Below the pieces are notes generated by a model. That model was not told the origin of the DNA. It saw only the letters and a program-made list of their open reading frames with translations, and searched no databases. The translations under genes were made by a program, and so were the position numbers. Shown one piece after another: positions 1 through 10,700 of a stretch of 27,718 nt of DNA; positions within the stretch are counted from its first letter, which is position 1, and every line of letters begins with the position of its first letter. The DNA lies in assembly GCA_002747735.1 (NCBI GenBank), contig PDQE01000073.1:1-27718 (forward strand), written 5' to 3'. The DNA is from Flavobacteriales bacterium. GTDB taxonomy: Bacteria > Bacteroidota > Bacteroidia > Flavobacteriales > Flavobacteriaceae.

Positions 1-404
1 AATCTCCTTGTAATATCTCGATATTACTCGAAAATTTCATAAAATTTCTAATCAAAAATAAAGAAAGCTGTGGTCACAATATTAATCGAATTCAGGTTTT
101 AAGTGATTTTACCAATTCTGTCCTGAATTATTTTAACCCGAATTATTCATCAAATCTTTGTTGTAAAGGTTGAGTGTCATAAAATAAATGATTACGCAAT
201 TGAGGCATATTTCGTTATATGGCGATTGGTAAAAATCAAATAAATTTAGTCTGGCTTTATATGAATAATTCAAACCGGTTTGGCCATCCTTAGGGCTGTT
301 TATAAATAATGGAAAATATGTAATGGCCGAACAAATTTTTCCAACAAAAATTTACGATACTTATAACTGTCCTAAAATAATATGAGTCTTAAAAATCAAT
401 TACG
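1..404. other. AT-rich upstream region with no gene
   Basis: No open reading frame of coding character is visible on either strand here. The stretch is AT-rich and precedes the sugar transporter gene, so it is most simply the 5' regulatory region of the transporter-kinase unit. The only strong signal I can find is the perfect 12-bp palindrome at 271-282, listed separately. I do not see a convincing match to the Bacteroidota promoter consensus (TTG or TTTG at -33, TAnnTTTG at -7). The upstream gene, if there is one, lies outside the window. Confidence 0.6.
271..282. promoter_or_regulatory. Putative LacI-family operator
   Basis: The sequence CAAACCGGTTTG is a perfect 12-bp palindrome with a central CG. 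This is the symmetry and core (AAACCGGTTT) typical of LacI/GalR-family operators. It sits about 120 nt upstream of the transporter ATG, in otherwise AT-rich noncoding DNA. The palindrome is seen directly. Its role as an operator is inferred from resemblance to the family consensus, and no LacI-type regulator gene lies in the window. Related AACCGG cores elsewhere in the window are incomplete palindromes, most of them inside coding regions. Confidence 0.5.
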
Positions 405-1721
405 ATGAAAAAAATAATTTTTTGGTCTATTATTGTGGCCATGGCTGGATTTTTATTCGGTTTTGACACGGTAGTTATATCTGGTGCAGACAAAAAGCTA
501 CAAGTCCTGTGGGGTTCTTCAGATGCGTTTCATGGTACTGTAGTTATGGCTATGGCACTTTGGGGTACCGTAATAGGTGCTATATTTGGAGGTATTCCTG
601 CCGATAAATGGGGCAGAAAAAAAACACTTATTGTTATCGGGATATTATACACAGTGTCCGCATTGGGTTCGGCATTGGCTAATGACCCTTATATTTTTGC
701 AGTTTTCCGGTTTTTGGGTGGCTTGGGTGTGGGGGCATCTACTATTGCAGCACCGGCCTATGTTTCAGAAATTGCCCCGGCAAAAGACAGAGGGCGGTTA
801 GTAGCCCTATATCAGTTTAATATCGTTTTTGGGATATTGATAGCATTTTTATCTAACTATTTGCTTAATGGAATAGGTGATAATGCTTGGCGGTGGATGC
901 TTGGGGTGGAGGCTATACCGGCAGTTATTTATACCGTTTTAGTATTTACGATACCCGCAAGCCCAAGGTGGTTATTGCTCAATGGCAGAGAAGAAGATGC
1001 CAGTAAAACGTTGGCTTTATTGTATCCAAAACAGTATGTAACAGAGAAAATTGAAGAAATAAGGAGTGCCCAAAAAATCCATAAAGGCCATACAGAGAAT
1101 ATTTTTATAAAAAAATATCGTTTTCCGCTTACGTTGGCATTTCTTATCGCTTTTTTTAATCAGTTTTCGGGCATTAATGCGTTTTTGTATTACGCACCTA
1201 GAATTTTTCAAGAGGCTGGCTTGGGGGAAAGTACAGCTCTTTTAAGCAGTATAGGCATTGGGTTGGTCAATTTGGTTTTTACGCTCATCGGTTTGGCATT
1301 GATAGATAGGTTGGGGCGTAAGGTGCTTATGTATATCTGTTCGTTTGGTTATATTATTTCGCTTTCATTGGTGGCTTTGGCATTTTTTAATGGCTGGACG
1401 GGAATGTCTGTTCCCATTTTTTTGTTTCTTTTTATTGCAGCACATGCCATAGGTCAAGGAACAGTTATTTGGGTGTTTATATCAGAGATATTTCCTAATC
1501 ATCTTAGGGCATCCGGACAAGCTTTTGGTAGTTCCACACATTGGGTGTTGGCTGCTGTTATTCCGTCGTTAATTCCATTTTTGTTCGCTAAAATAGGTGC
1601 TGGTGTAGTATTTGCATTTTTTGCCTTTATGATGGTGTTACAATTGTTGTTTGTTATTTTTATGATGCCGGAAACAAAAGGGGTAAGCCTGGAAGAATTG
1701 GAAGAGAAAATGATTAAGTAA
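405..1721 (+). CDS. MFS sugar transporter (sugar porter family)
   Basis: A 438-residue inner-membrane transporter with about twelve hydrophobic segments, predicted to bring a monosaccharide into the cytoplasm by cation symport or facilitated diffusion. Sugar-porter signatures are all present in order: DKWGRKK (67-73) between TM2 and TM3, PASPRWLL (184-191) after TM6, NQFSGIN (252-258) in TM7, DRLGRK (301-306) in the second-half repeat, EIFP (361-364) and PETKG (422-426) at the end of TM12. The length is at the short end of the family, with little N-terminal extension. The ATG directly precedes a basic MKK and the first membrane segment, so the start is credible. A carbohydrate kinase follows after 23 nt, suggesting co-transcription and an uptake-phosphorylation pair. 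MFS porter plus fructokinase beside susCD recalls Bacteroides fructan loci, so fructose is a possible substrate, but specificity cannot be read from the sequence. Confidence 0.9.
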   Translation: MKKIIFWSIIVAMAGFLFGFDTVVISGADKKLQVLWGSSDAFHGTVVMAMALWGTVIGAIFGGIPADKWGRKKTLIVIGILYTVSALGSALANDPYIFAVFRFLGGLGVGASTIAAPAYVSEIAPAKDRGRLVALYQFNIVFGILIAFLSNYLLNGIGDNAWRWMLGVEAIPAVIYTVLVFTIPASPRWLLLNGREEDASKTLALLYPKQYVTEKIEEIRSAQKIHKGHTENIFIKKYRFPLTLAFLIAFFNQFSGINAFLYYAPRIFQEAGLGESTALLSSIGIGLVNLVFTLIGLALIDRLGRKVLMYICSFGYIISLSLVALAFFNGWTGMSVPIFLFLFIAAHAIGQGTVIWVFISEIFPNHLRASGQAFGSSTHWVLAAVIPSLIPFLFAKIGAGVVFAFFAFMMVLQLLFVIFMMPETKGVSLEELEEKMIK

Positions 1722-1744
1722 TAAGTGCAAATTATAACGGTAAA

Positions 1745-2641
1745 ATGAAGAGTAATCCACCATCCGTTATCTGTTACGGTGAAATCCTTTGGGATGTTTT
1801 TCCTAATCATAAGAAAATAGGCGGTGCACCGCTCAATGTAGCTTTACGGTTAAAATCGTTTGGTATAGCAACAGATATTATAAGTAGGGTGGGTGATGAT
1901 GCCGACGGAAAAGCAGCCTTGGCTTATTTAAAAGAAAATGGTTTAGAGGGGCATTTAGTACAAATAAGCCAAGTACACAGAACCGGAGCAGTAAACGTAA
2001 TTTTAGACCCTACGGGTTCTGCTTCCTATACCATTGTACGCCCGGTAGCATGGGATAAAATAACCTGTACGGATATGGCTGTTAGAGCCGTTAAAGAGGC
2101 GGATGCTTTTATTTTTGGCAGCTTGGCATGTAGGGGTGCGATTTCAAAAAATACCTTGCTAAAACTATTGCCAAATGCAAATTGTAAAATTTTTGACTTA
2201 AATCTTCGCCCCCCTTTTTATTCAATTGATTTGTTACTTGAGATGATGCAAACTTCTGATTTTATTAAATGTAATGAAAAAGAACTGCGGGAGGTTTGTA
2301 ATGCTTTTTGGTTTAATTCCCCGTCCGTAAGAAAACAGATGCAATTTTTAGCTGAAAAATGTAATACCAACCAAATTTGTGTTACTTTGGGTAAAGACGG
2401 GGCAATTTTATTGTATGAGGGCTGTTTTTATCAAAATAGAGGCTATGCCGTAAAGGTGGCAGATACCGTAGGGGCAGGTGATTCTTTCTTGGCGGCTTTA
2501 ATCAGCCGGTTGCTACAGGGTAATAAACCTGGGGCAGCCTTGAACTTTGCCACTGCCGTTGGTGCACTTGTTGCCGGTAAAGTAGGAGCTAATCCCAGAT
2601 TGGACCCGGAAGAAATAGAACAGATGATGCAAAATGGATAA
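1745..2641 (+). CDS. PfkB-family carbohydrate kinase, probably fructokinase
   Basis: A 298-residue cytoplasmic ribokinase/PfkB-fold kinase that would phosphorylate a monosaccharide with ATP. The N-terminal GEILWDVFP (12-20) and GGAPLNVA (26-33) form the sugar-binding region, DLNLRP (151-156) is a central-core motif, and DTVGAGDSF (240-248) is the PfkB signature 2, with Asp246 as the predicted catalytic base and the GAGD anion hole. The GEILWD and GGAPLNVA patterns are those of fructokinases rather than adenosine or 1-phosphofructokinases, so fructose is the most likely substrate. 2-keto-3-deoxygluconate or another ketose cannot be excluded. It follows the sugar transporter by 23 nt and is probably in the same operon. 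The 308-nt gap after it suggests susC has its own promoter. Confidence 0.85.
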   Translation: MKSNPPSVICYGEILWDVFPNHKKIGGAPLNVALRLKSFGIATDIISRVGDDADGKAALAYLKENGLEGHLVQISQVHRTGAVNVILDPTGSASYTIVRPVAWDKITCTDMAVRAVKEADAFIFGSLACRGAISKNTLLKLLPNANCKIFDLNLRPPFYSIDLLLEMMQTSDFIKCNEKELREVCNAFWFNSPSVRKQMQFLAEKCNTNQICVTLGKDGAILLYEGCFYQNRGYAVKVADTVGAGDSFLAALISRLLQGNKPGAALNFATAVGALVAGKVGANPRLDPEEIEQMMQNG

Positions 2642-2949
2642 TAGGTATTATTGTATTTCAGTGATGTGTCAGTTATTTATTATGATTTTCGATGAATGTT
2701 CTATAATTTACGATATTTAATCCTTTTTTGTCGGCATACGACACATTTTCAATATTTTATTCTTTATGTTTTCTTAAAAAAACTTTTTCTGTTTCAGATA
2801 TTTTCGTTTTATTTGCATTTGATTAGCAAGAGGAATTTTTTTAACATTTCAAATTTGTTTTTAGGAATTAAGAATAATGAACATTATTTTAAGTTTAAAA
2901 AAGACTTTTATTAATTGAAAAAAACTAAGTGTAAACTAGCTCTTTTATT
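2642..2949. other. Intergenic region upstream of susC
   Basis: This very AT-rich stretch separates the kinase gene from susC. A 72-codon open frame at 2696-2914 is rich in Phe and Leu and has the composition expected from poly-T runs, so I do not call it a gene. The region probably holds the susC promoter, but I cannot pick one out reliably. An inverted repeat at 2729-2743 is the only ordered element I see. Confidence 0.5.
2729..2743. promoter_or_regulatory. Short GC-containing inverted repeat upstream of susC
   Basis: TGTCG and CGACA form a perfect 5-bp inverted repeat separated by GCATA. It stands out as one of the few GC-containing spots in a very AT-rich gap, about 207 nt before the susC ATG. 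It could be a regulator half-site pair. The arms are short enough that chance is a real alternative. Confidence 0.2.
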
Positions 2950-5900
2950 ATGAAATTAAAACTGCTTAAACAAGCAATGTTTGCCGTGGTACTGTTTTTA
3001 ACAGGCATTATATCGGCACAGACAGTAACCGTTACAGGAACAGTAACAGACGCCAATGGCCCTATGCTGGGGGTAAATGTTATTGAAAAAGGAACTGTAA
3101 ACGGAGTAACTACAGATTTTGACGGGAATTACACTATAAACGTGGCATCAGATGCTATTTTAGTGTTTAGTTTTGTTGGTTACAAAACTCAGGAAATCTC
3201 TGTTGACGGGAAAACAACTATTAATGTAACCATGCAGGAAGATACTGCATTATTAGAAGAAGTTGTGGTAATTGGTTACGGTACCACCACAGTTAAAGAT
3301 GCAACAGGTGCTGTGTCAGCAGTAACCTCTGATGATTTTAATGGAGGTGTAATCGCCTCTCCTGAGGAATTGATTCAAGGTAAAACCGCAGGAGTACAAA
3401 TTACTCAAACCAGTGGAGAACCTGGTGCGGGAATAAATATTAGAATTAGGGGTACTACATCAGTTCGATCAAATAACAATCCGCTGTTTGTGGTGGATGG
3501 TGTGCCTCTTGCTGGAGATAACACTTCTGCAACCGGACAGGATTTGGGTTTTGGCACCAGTGGTTCAAAAAATCCATTAAACTTTTTAAATCCCAATGAT
3601 ATTGAAAGTATAAGTGTTTTAAAAGATGCTTCATCCACTGCAATTTATGGTTCAAGAGGTGCTAATGGTGTAGTTATAATTACAACAAAAAGCGGCAAAG
3701 GTGCTCGTGGAGGAGCCTTTGAATTTTCATCTTCATTGAGCTATTCTTCACCGGCTAACAAATATGATTTATTGGGACGTGAAGAATTTCTTGGTGCTGT
3801 AGCTCAGTTTGGAGGTGATCCCGCATTACAAGATGCAGGATCAAATACAGATTGGCAGGATGTGGTAACACGAAATACGTTGTCTCATAATCAAAATATT
3901 TCTTATTCGCATGCATATAAGGCCGGATTCGTTCGTGCAACTGTAGGTTATGGAAAACAAAATGGAGTGATGGAAAACTCCTCTTTGGAGAGGTTAACCG
4001 GAAGGCTTAACTGGACGCATCGTTTATTTGATGATAAATTGACACTCAATCTACAAACTACAATTTCTAAAGTAGATGATGAATCTCCTGCTGTAAGTGG
4101 TAGTGCCGGCTACAGGGGTGATGTTTTAGGAGCTGCTTATTCCGCTAACCCAACTTGGCCAAACGACCCTGATTTTGATTCTGGTGGGCAAAGAAGTCCT
4201 GCTACTTATTTAGAATACGTAGAGAGTTTAACCAAAACAAAAAGAGCATTATTGAACTTTTCCGGAGAATATGAAATTACACCTGAATTTTCAGGTAAAG
4301 TTAATTTGGGTTATGATACTTCTCATTCTGAAAGAAGTGGTGTGGTATCAGAATTTGGCAGAAATATTGGCGATGGTACTTTTGGCAATGGAATAGGTTC
4401 ATTAAATGATATTGATGTTAAGAATAAATTATTGGAGGTTACTTTAAAGTATAAAAAGGAATTTGAGAACTCTACCTTAGACGCTTTAATTGGTTATTCT
4501 TATCAGGATTTTGGAAGAAGTGGAAGGAATATTAGAGGTTGGGGTTTTGCTTCTTCAGATTTACGTCAAATGGTTTCTGATTTGGAGACATCCTCTGCTG
4601 CTATAGAAGATGCCATTTCAGGTGATTATCAACAATACGGTTATAATGATCAAGGTACATTTTTTATAAATAGATTGTTTCCTGATCCTATAACTGATAC
4701 ACCTTCGGGGCCGCCAAGTGGAATTGTTGGAGTTAGGTCTGTTGTAGGAGACTTTTTTGACTTTACTGATGAGTTACAATCTTATTTTGCCAGAGTAAAT
4801 TATACACTTGCTGATAAATATTTGTTTACTGTTACGATGAGGGCTGATGGTTCTTCAAGGTTTGGTGAAAATAATCAATATGGCTACTTTCCTTCTGCTG
4901 CCTTTGCATGGAAAATACATGAAGAGGAATTTATGGGAGATACTTTTTCTAATTTAAAATTAAGGTTAGGAGCTGGTATAACTGGTAATCAGGAAGGATT
5001 AGGATACGGTAATTTTATTGCCAGACAACGTTATGGAGGTATTGGTATCAAAAACAATGGTTCAATTAATGTTCCCGGATTATCAACTGTTTCTTTTCCT
5101 AATCCGGATTTAAAATGGGAAGAAACAACTTCTTACGGAGTAGGTATTGATTTTGGGTTTAGTAATAATAGATTAACAGGTAGTATTGATTTTTATAGAA
5201 AAGAAACAGCTGATTTACTACTTAAAGTTCAGGCGGCACAACCTTCACCACAACCAACTTTCTTCAAGAATCTAGATGCGATTGTTCTTAATCAAGGTGT
5301 TGAATTTGCTCTGAATTATGATATAATTAGAACAGATGATTTAAACTGGGGTGCTAGTTTTAATATTGCTTATAACAAAAATGAGCTTCAGGATTTTGCT
5401 GGGTTAATTCCTGCCGGAACTATTCGTGGACAAGGTTTGTCAAACGCTTTTGCTCAGATGCTTGCAGGTGGACATCCTTTGTTTTCATATTACTTGAGAG
5501 AGTTTAAAGGTTTTGATCAAAATGGACAACCAATAGGAGATGTTCAAGATTTTGTTGGTAAAAGTGCTCTGCCTGATTATACTGGAGGATTATCAACTAA
5601 TGTAGGTTATAAAAACTGGGATTTTTCAGCATATTTTGCTGGACAGTTTGGGCATTATGTTTATAATAATACCAAAAATGCTCTTTTCACAGCAGGTGCC
5701 ATTAGTAATGCGAGAAATGTTACACCTGATGTGTTAACAAGTGGTGAGGCTGGTAATGCCGAGGCATCCGTATCTACCAGATTTTTGGAGAAAGGCGATT
5801 TTGTCAGGTTGCAAAATGCTACGATTGGATATAACGTCCCTCTAAAAGAGGGTAGTGGTATTAAAAGCCTGAGGCTTTCTTTGAATGGCCAAAATCTTTT

Positions 5901-6045
5901 CGTAATTACTAAATATACCGGTTTGGATCCTGAGGTTAATACTACTTCTTCGGGCTTTTTAAATGACATTCCTACTGCGGGTATTGAATATACTTCATAT
6001 CCAAGGCCAAGGACATTTACATTAGGATTAAATCTAACGTTTTAA
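2950..6045 (+). CDS. SusC/RagA-family TonB-dependent outer-membrane transporter
   Basis: A 1031-residue outer-membrane barrel that, with its SusD partner, imports oligosaccharides using TonB energy. Residues 1-23 form a signal peptide ending in ISA|QT. Residues about 26-97 are the carboxypeptidase-regulatory-like domain typical of Bacteroidota SusC proteins, seen in VTGTVTDANG and GVNVIEKGT. EEVVVIGYGT (103-112) is the TonB box. The plug domain follows, with the SusC-specific motifs IRIRGTTSVRSNN (164-176), LFVVDGVPL (179-187), DIESISVLKDASSTAIYGSR (217-236) and GANGVVIITTKSG (237-249). The remaining residues form the beta-barrel, and the chain ends in an aromatic residue (NLTF) as expected for outer-membrane assembly. 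The length is usual for the family, and there is no STN anti-sigma signalling domain. SusD follows after 9 nt and a terminator closes the pair. Confidence 0.96.
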   Translation: MKLKLLKQAMFAVVLFLTGIISAQTVTVTGTVTDANGPMLGVNVIEKGTVNGVTTDFDGNYTINVASDAILVFSFVGYKTQEISVDGKTTINVTMQEDTALLEEVVVIGYGTTTVKDATGAVSAVTSDDFNGGVIASPEELIQGKTAGVQITQTSGEPGAGINIRIRGTTSVRSNNNPLFVVDGVPLAGDNTSATGQDLGFGTSGSKNPLNFLNPNDIESISVLKDASSTAIYGSRGANGVVIITTKSGKGARGGAFEFSSSLSYSSPANKYDLLGREEFLGAVAQFGGDPALQDAGSNTDWQDVVTRNTLSHNQNISYSHAYKAGFVRATVGYGKQNGVMENSSLERLTGRLNWTHRLFDDKLTLNLQTTISKVDDESPAVSGSAGYRGDVLGAAYSANPTWPNDPDFDSGGQRSPATYLEYVESLTKTKRALLNFSGEYEITPEFSGKVNLGYDTSHSERSGVVSEFGRNIGDGTFGNGIGSLNDIDVKNKLLEVTLKYKKEFENSTLDALIGYSYQDFGRSGRNIRGWGFASSDLRQMVSDLETSSAAIEDAISGDYQQYGYNDQGTFFINRLFPDPITDTPSGPPSGIVGVRSVVGDFFDFTDELQSYFARVNYTLADKYLFTVTMRADGSSRFGENNQYGYFPSAAFAWKIHEEEFMGDTFSNLKLRLGAGITGNQEGLGYGNFIARQRYGGIGIKNNGSINVPGLSTVSFPNPDLKWEETTSYGVGIDFGFSNNRLTGSIDFYRKETADLLLKVQAAQPSPQPTFFKNLDAIVLNQGVEFALNYDIIRTDDLNWGASFNIAYNKNELQDFAGLIPAGTIRGQGLSNAFAQMLAGGHPLFSYYLREFKGFDQNGQPIGDVQDFVGKSALPDYTGGLSTNVGYKNWDFSAYFAGQFGHYVYNNTKNALFTAGAISNARNVTPDVLTSGEAGNAEASVSTRFLEKGDFVRLQNATIGYNVPLKEGSGIKSLRLSLNGQNLFVITKYTGLDPEVNTTSSGFLNDIPTAGIEYTSYPRPRTFTLGLNLTF

Positions 6046-6054
6046 AAAAATAAG

Positions 6055-7602
6055 ATGAAAAATAAAAGAATTTATACATATTTATTATTCACCTCTTTAA
6101 TGGTGACAGCTTTCTCTTGTACCGATTTGAAAATTAAAGAAACTGATTCTATTTTTATTGAATCTTCCGGAGGAGAATTTACAGGAGTAGCTGATGTAGA
6201 GTCCTCTTTGACCAATTTGTATGGTGGGGTTAGAGGCCAAGTTGAAAGTCATGAAACTTTATACGGATTAAGTGAAGTTTCTTCTGATGAAATGTTAATA
6301 CCTACAAGAGGTACAGACTGGGGAGACAACGGTATTTGGAGAACACTACATCAACATACATGGGGTCCTACTCATTTGTTTATTCTTAAGACATGGAATA
6401 ATTTCAATCAAAATGTCTTTTTAGCTAACGAAATTATTGATGCCAGAAGTAACCCTACAGAACAACAAGCTGCCGAGGCTAAGTTTTTAAGAGCTTTTAA
6501 TATGTGGGTTATTATGGATATGTTTGGGCAAGTACCTTTTAGAGAAGTTGATGAAGGTCCTGATGTAAATCCTAAAGTCTTGACGAGAATGGAAGCTTTT
6601 GATTTTATCATGAAAGATTTGGATGATGCAATTTCAATATTACCCTCCAGAGCTCCGGGAGAAACCAATAAAGCCGGTAAAGCTGCTGCATTATTTTTAA
6701 AAGCAAGAATGTTATTGAACAAACATATTTATAACGGAACTGGAACAGCCGATGCCAGTGATATGACAGAAGTAATTAATATTGTTGATTTAATTGCTGC
6801 TGAAGGCCACTCTTTAGAATCCGGTTATTTTGATATCTTTAAGGATTCACCTGATAATGAGACAATATGGCATACTAATAGCTCTACAGGGAATAGAATA
6901 TGGAGTGGGTTACACTACCATCAAGTAACTCCAACACAAACAGGTGGTGGTTGGAACGGATTTTCAACTTTAGCTGAATTTTATGATTCATTTGAAGGCC
7001 CTTCAGATTCTAATTTAAAAGGTGAAGGTCAGGAAGAACGTAGAGGCTGGGTTCCTGATGCCACTACTGCTGATGACTCAAATTTTGGTATTGGTTATGG
7101 ATTTTTAATCGGACAACAATATGATAAGGAAGGTACTCCTCTTAAAGACAGGGCAGGTGCACCTTTATCGTTTACAAAAGATTTTCCCGGTTTAGTTGGA
7201 AACAGGGAGTATAATGGTATAAGAGTGTTAAAATATCATCCTGCTAATGGTGATTTTGCCAGTCACGTAATTGTATTTCGTTATGCAGAAGCTCATTTGA
7301 TGAAAGCAGAAGCCCTGATGAGAAGTGGGGGTGATGCTAAAGATTTAGTTAATGAACTAAGAGCAATAAGAGGAGCAAGTGCACTTGCTGCTGTTACAGA
7401 AGAAGATATGTTAGCAGAGCGAGGTAGAGAGTTATATCAAGAAATGGTTAGAAGAACTGATTTGATTCGTTTTGGTAAATTTACAGATGCCTGGGAATTT
7501 AAGGAAGCCGCTTCAGTGGGTGATGAAACTAAAACATTATTTCCTATCCCAACAAATGCACTCTTATCAAACCCGAACTTAACTCAAAATCCGGGTTATT
7601 AG
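6055..7602 (+). CDS. SusD/RagB-family glycan-binding lipoprotein
   Basis: A 515-residue surface lipoprotein that would cap the SusC barrel and bind the glycan. The signal peptide ends in a lipobox with Cys22 (TAFSC), and the acidic, polar residues after the Cys fit export to the surface. The family fold is recognisable from the TPR-like region around residues 135-150 (EQQAAEAKFLRAFNMWVIMD), the RYAEAHLMKAEALMRSGG stretch about residue 408, the ELRAIRG helix, and the family-typical end FPIP...NPNLTQNPGY (496-515). It starts 9 nt after susC and is certainly co-transcribed with it. The hairpin at 7634-7664 ends the unit. Substrate specificity cannot be read from the sequence. Confidence 0.95.
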   Translation: MKNKRIYTYLLFTSLMVTAFSCTDLKIKETDSIFIESSGGEFTGVADVESSLTNLYGGVRGQVESHETLYGLSEVSSDEMLIPTRGTDWGDNGIWRTLHQHTWGPTHLFILKTWNNFNQNVFLANEIIDARSNPTEQQAAEAKFLRAFNMWVIMDMFGQVPFREVDEGPDVNPKVLTRMEAFDFIMKDLDDAISILPSRAPGETNKAGKAAALFLKARMLLNKHIYNGTGTADASDMTEVINIVDLIAAEGHSLESGYFDIFKDSPDNETIWHTNSSTGNRIWSGLHYHQVTPTQTGGGWNGFSTLAEFYDSFEGPSDSNLKGEGQEERRGWVPDATTADDSNFGIGYGFLIGQQYDKEGTPLKDRAGAPLSFTKDFPGLVGNREYNGIRVLKYHPANGDFASHVIVFRYAEAHLMKAEALMRSGGDAKDLVNELRAIRGASALAAVTEEDMLAERGRELYQEMVRRTDLIRFGKFTDAWEFKEAASVGDETKTLFPIPTNALLSNPNLTQNPGY

Positions 7603-7633
7603 TTTAATTGAATAATACATATTCAGAATAAAT

Positions 7634-7664
7634 AAAAACGTCCTTATTTTTAGGGCGTTTTTTT
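7634..7664 (+). terminator. Rho-independent terminator of the susCD unit
   Basis: AAAACGTCCT (7635-7644) pairs with AGGGCGTTTT (7652-7661) in a 10-bp stem with one G-U pair and a 7-nt loop, followed by further T residues. It lies 32 nt after the susD stop codon. It implies that the VCBS-lipoprotein gene beginning at 7749 is made from another promoter or by read-through. Confidence 0.8.
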
Positions 7665-7748
7665 GTAATTTATGTAACTATTTTTAATTTTATAGCCATT
7701 TTCCTAAAAAGCCAGACCTTTCAATTTCTTAAAAAAATACTTTAAATA

Positions 7749-10700
7749 ATGCAAAAATTATGCATCGCTTTTGCTGTTTTTATGGTATTAGTTTCTTGTA
7801 AAAACAAAACATCAGAAACTAAACCGGAACAGTACAAAAATGCACTTTTTACTAAGATGAATCCAAACCAGACTGGTCTGGATTTTATCAATAAAGTTGA
7901 TAGTGAAAAAGACTTTAATATTTTTAAATATCGCAATTTTTACAATGGTGGTGGTGTGGCGATTGGAGATATAAACAATGACAGCCTACCGGATGTGTAT
8001 CTTACGGCTAATCGGGGTAAAAATAAACTTTTCCTTAATAAGGGGGGCTTTACTTTTGAAGATATTTCAGAAAAATCAAAAACCGTTGGTTCCAGATCGT
8101 GGTCCACCGGTGTAGTTATGGTAGATATTAATGCAGATGGTTGGTTAGATATTTATGTCTGCAATGCCGGCAATGTAAAAGGAGACGACCAGAAAAATGA
8201 ACTTTATATTAATAACGGCGATTTGACTTTTACAGAAAAAGCCGAAGAATATAATCTTGCAGATAGTGGGTTTACAACACATACTGCCTTTTTTGATTAC
8301 GATAATGATGGTGATTTAGATGCCTATATCCTAAATAACAGTTTTATACCGGTAAGCAGCTTGGGATATACAAATAAACGTAAACTCCGAAGTCAGGATT
8401 GGGATTTGCCCGAAATGTTTAAAGGCGGTGGCGATAAATTGTTGCGAAATGATAATGGCAAGTTTACCGATGTAAGTGGAGAAGCTGGTATTTATGGTAG
8501 CCTTATCGGCTTTGGGCTAGGCGTTACCATAGGTGATGTAAATGATGACTTATGGCCAGACATATATGTGTCAAATGATTTCTATGAACGGGATTACCTC
8601 TATATTAATAATGGAGATGGCACTTTTACCGAAGATATAAAAAATCGTATGTCTCATCTTAGCCTCTCTTCCATGGGTGCCGATATGGCTGATATAAATA
8701 ACGATGGTAATCCCGAGATTTTCGTAACCGATATGCTGCCCGAAAACGACGAAAGGTTAAAAAACACCAGTGATTTTGAACGCTATGATGTCTATCAGCT
8801 TAAAAAAAGTAAAGATTTTTACAATCAATACATGCAAAATACGCTACAATTAAATAATGGCGATAATACTTTTTCCGAAATCGCTTTTTATAGTGGTGTA
8901 GCACAAACTGACTGGTCTTGGGGAGCCTTACTCTTTGATATGGACAATGATGGGTATAAGGACATATTTGTCTGTAACGGCATCTATCGCGACCTTACTA
9001 ATATGGATTTTATGGACTTCTTTGCCAATGAAATTTATCAAGATATGGCCATTTCGGGGGTGAAAACGCAACAGGATTCTATCATCAACAGTATGCCTAT
9101 TACACCAATTGTAAACTATGCCTTTCAGAATAATAAAGACCTTACTTTTACTAACCAAACTAAAAATTGGGGTTTCGCTACGCCAGGTTTTTCAAACGGT
9201 GCCGCTTATGGCGATTTGGATAATGATGGCGATTTGGATGTGATAATTAATAATATGAACATGCCTTTGTTTGTATATGAAAATCAATCGAAAAAGAACT
9301 ATTTAAAAATAAATCTAAAAGGCGAAAAACCCAATACTTTTGCTATTGGAAGTATTGTTGAACTTTTTGTGAATGGTCAAATTTTACGCCAAGAACTCAT
9401 CCCTTCCCGTGGTTTTCAGTCGTCAGTTGACTATACCATGACATTTGGTTTGGGCAAAGTATCCAAAATAGATTCTTTAAGGGTAATCTGGCCCAATAGA
9501 AAAGTGCAGAGTCTGGGTGTTACCAAAGCAAATCAAACTTTGTATTTAAAAATTGAAGATGCTGTCCATCCTTATGTGCCACGTAAAATTGAACCTCAAA
9601 AAACCTATTTTGCTGAGGTTCAAAATCGGTTAATGGTTCATAAAGAAGATAGCTATATAGATTTTAATTATGAAAGCCTGATTCCTAAAATGCAATCTAA
9701 AGAAGGGCCGGCCATAGCAGTTGCTGATATTGATAATGACGGTAACGACGATATTTTTATTGGTGGGGCATACGACCAGAAAGGTCAATTGTATCTGCAG
9801 AAAAGAAGTGGCGGGTTTGTACCGGATAGATTTACTACTGATGCTATATTTGAAGATACCTGTGCTAAATTTGTAGATATAGATAATGACAAGGATATGG
9901 ATTTGATTATAGGATCCGGAGGTAATTTTCAAGGTGCCCGTACTGGGATTAGGGCTTATATAAATGATGGTAAAGGCAATTTTGGAGATTATATAATTTT
10001 GTCTCGTTCACAGAGTAATATTTCATCAATAGCTCCCTATGACTTTGATAATGATGGCGATATAGACTTGTTTGTTACTGGTCTTAACGTTGTTGGAGTA
10101 TATGGTGTCACTCCCCAAAATATGCTGTTGGAAAATGATGGTAATGGAAATTTTAAAAATGTAACCGATATAAAAGCATCGGCAACCAAGAATATTGGTA
10201 TGTCTACTTATGCTATATGGCAAGATATAGATGACGATGGAAGAAAAGATTTAATCGTTGTGGGAGAATGGATGGCACCTAAAATATTTAAAAATAACAA
10301 TAGGGAATTGGTAGAGATGGTAACCAATTTGGGTGAATACTCGGGTTTGTATAACACTATCGCATCAACTGATTTAGATAATGATGGAGATATGGACCTG
10401 ATTTTGGGCAATCGTGGTTTAAATGCAGCATATAATGCTGATAAAAAACAGCCGGCCAAAATGTACATTAATGATTTTGATAATAACGGTACTACCGAAC
10501 AGATATTTACCAGAACCATTGACGGCCGTGATTTCCCTATTCATTTAAAACGCGAACTCACCGGTCAGATAAATTCCCTAAAAAAGCAAAATTTAAAATT
10601 CAGTGAATATGCTGTAAAATCTATTGATGAACTTTTTCCTAAAGAAGTTTTAGCTGCATCAGAGGTTAAAACTATTACCACTTTTGCCAGTTTGGTTGCT

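Noticed and set aside
2696..2914. 72-codon open frame before susC
   Set aside because: Its composition (Phe, Leu, Ile, Lys) reflects AT-rich DNA, there is no recognisable motif, and it lies where the susC promoter should be.
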